Source: CAJBLF01 sp964504915 (GTDB lineage: Bacteria > Patescibacteriota > Gracilibacteria > Absconditabacterales > Absconditicoccaceae). Taken from it: 64,000 nt of DNA. The notes under the pieces were generated by a model. That model did not search any database. It was not told the origin of the DNA and saw only the letters and a list, made by a program, of their open reading frames with translations. Position 1 is the stretch's first letter, and each line of letters starts with the position of its first letter. Of this stretch, positions 63,822 through 64,000 are shown piece after piece. The stretch is taken from NCBI GenBank assembly GCA_964504915.1, contig CAZDFH010000008.1, positions 1 to 64,000 of the forward strand, written 5' to 3'. The position numbers were made by a program, and so were the translations under genes.

Positions 63822-64000
63822 ATGCTTTATTACGATGTTATCATATTGGGCTGATGATCTGCAGGGCTCTTTGCTTCTGTTTTTCTGCAGGATAAAAAAA
63901 TTTGTATTATCGATAAAGCTACTCAACTGTGAACAAAATTATTATTATCTTGATGAGAAAGATGCAATGTGACGAATAATGACTTAGATCTTACTAGAGA
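63822..64000 (+). CDS. HI0933-like FAD-dependent flavoprotein (partial, N-terminal part)
   Basis: First about 59 residues: YYDVIILGGGSAGLFASVFL is the FAD-binding Rossmann GxGxxG motif with two consecutive TGA glycines (63852-63857), then KKICIIDKATQLGTKLLLS and GGERCNVTN, the family hallmark KxxxSGxGRCNxTN with Gly-Gly-Glu in place of GxG. Family members are NAD(P)/FAD-dependent oxidoreductases of uncertain role. The gene continues past the window. Confidence 0.9.

Noticed and set aside
1..64000. Many genes look like strings of short ORFs or pseudogenes broken by TGA
   Set aside because: The breaks are only TGA, always in the same frame, and at conserved glycines; under table 25 the genes are intact.
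1..64000. TGA as tryptophan (table 4) or selenocysteine
   Set aside because: TGA aligns with invariant Gly positions (P-loop-like, SAM, FAD, Nudix, lipobox), and Trp is encoded normally by TGG; density is far too high for selenocysteine.

Overview
The window comes from a bacterium that reads TGA as glycine (translation table 25). That code is known from the Absconditabacteria (SR1) and Gracilibacteria lineages of the Candidate Phyla Radiation. Under the standard code almost every gene here breaks at TGA. With TGA read as Gly the pieces join in one frame into full-length, recognisable proteins, and TGA falls on invariant glycines: the SAM-binding loop of RsmA, the FAD motif at 63.85 kb, the UPRT ATGG motif, the FolD IIGQSN motif and a lipobox. 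All coordinates below use table 25 with TAA and TAG as the only stops. The sequence alone does not decide between Absconditabacteria and Gracilibacteria.

Layout. 0-8 kb: comF fragment, a conserved hypothetical, an anchored surface protein, thrS behind a threonine attenuator, tRNA-His, an RluA-type pseudouridine synthase and two membrane proteins with matching N-termini. 8-13.6 kb: one 1800-residue protein of unknown function. 13.6-21 kb: thymidylate kinase, VanY-type peptidase, grpE, tRNA-Leu, yqeY, a Cys-rich pilin-like protein, rarA and a DsbA-like protein. 21-24 kb: a ValRS-like protein lacking both class I signature motifs. 24-34 kb: anchored surface proteins, a DUF3160 lipoprotein followed by a Memo-CapA fusion, and a beta-CASP nuclease. 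34-39 kb: a mostly co-directional minus-strand run with DUF1697, a BAHD-type acyltransferase, adenosine deaminase, a small kinase and mltG. 39-50 kb: ppdK, ridA, rsmA, a flippase, tsaD and an anchored FKBP. 50-57 kb: a 1428-residue PKD surface protein, then dCMP deaminase, Nudix, UPF0489-like and UPRT genes. 57-64 kb: metK under a SAM riboswitch, an APH-like kinase and a GNAT-APH fusion behind duplicated promoters, folD, a Nudix hydrolase and the start of a flavoprotein.

The content suits a small host-dependent cell: translation and RNA modification (thrS, tsaD, rsmA, rluA-like, yqeY), nucleotide salvage (tmk, upp, add, dCMP deaminase), C1/SAM metabolism (metK, folD), wall remodelling (VanY, MltG, flippase) and many large exported or anchored proteins. 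No amino-acid or nucleotide de novo biosynthesis pathway is visible.

The most unusual features are: (1) a leader peptide with ten consecutive Thr codons plus mutually exclusive hairpins in front of thrS; (2) families of 8-12 nt tandem microrepeats that fill intergenic spaces, supply some genes' stop codons, and also sit in frame inside rsmA, tsaD, the RluA-like gene and a UPF0489-like gene, with one family tolerable only because TGA is sense; (3) the ValRS-like protein without HIGH or KMSKS; (4) the Memo-CapA and GNAT-APH fusions; (5) a BAHD-family acyltransferase; (6) the 1800-residue protein.
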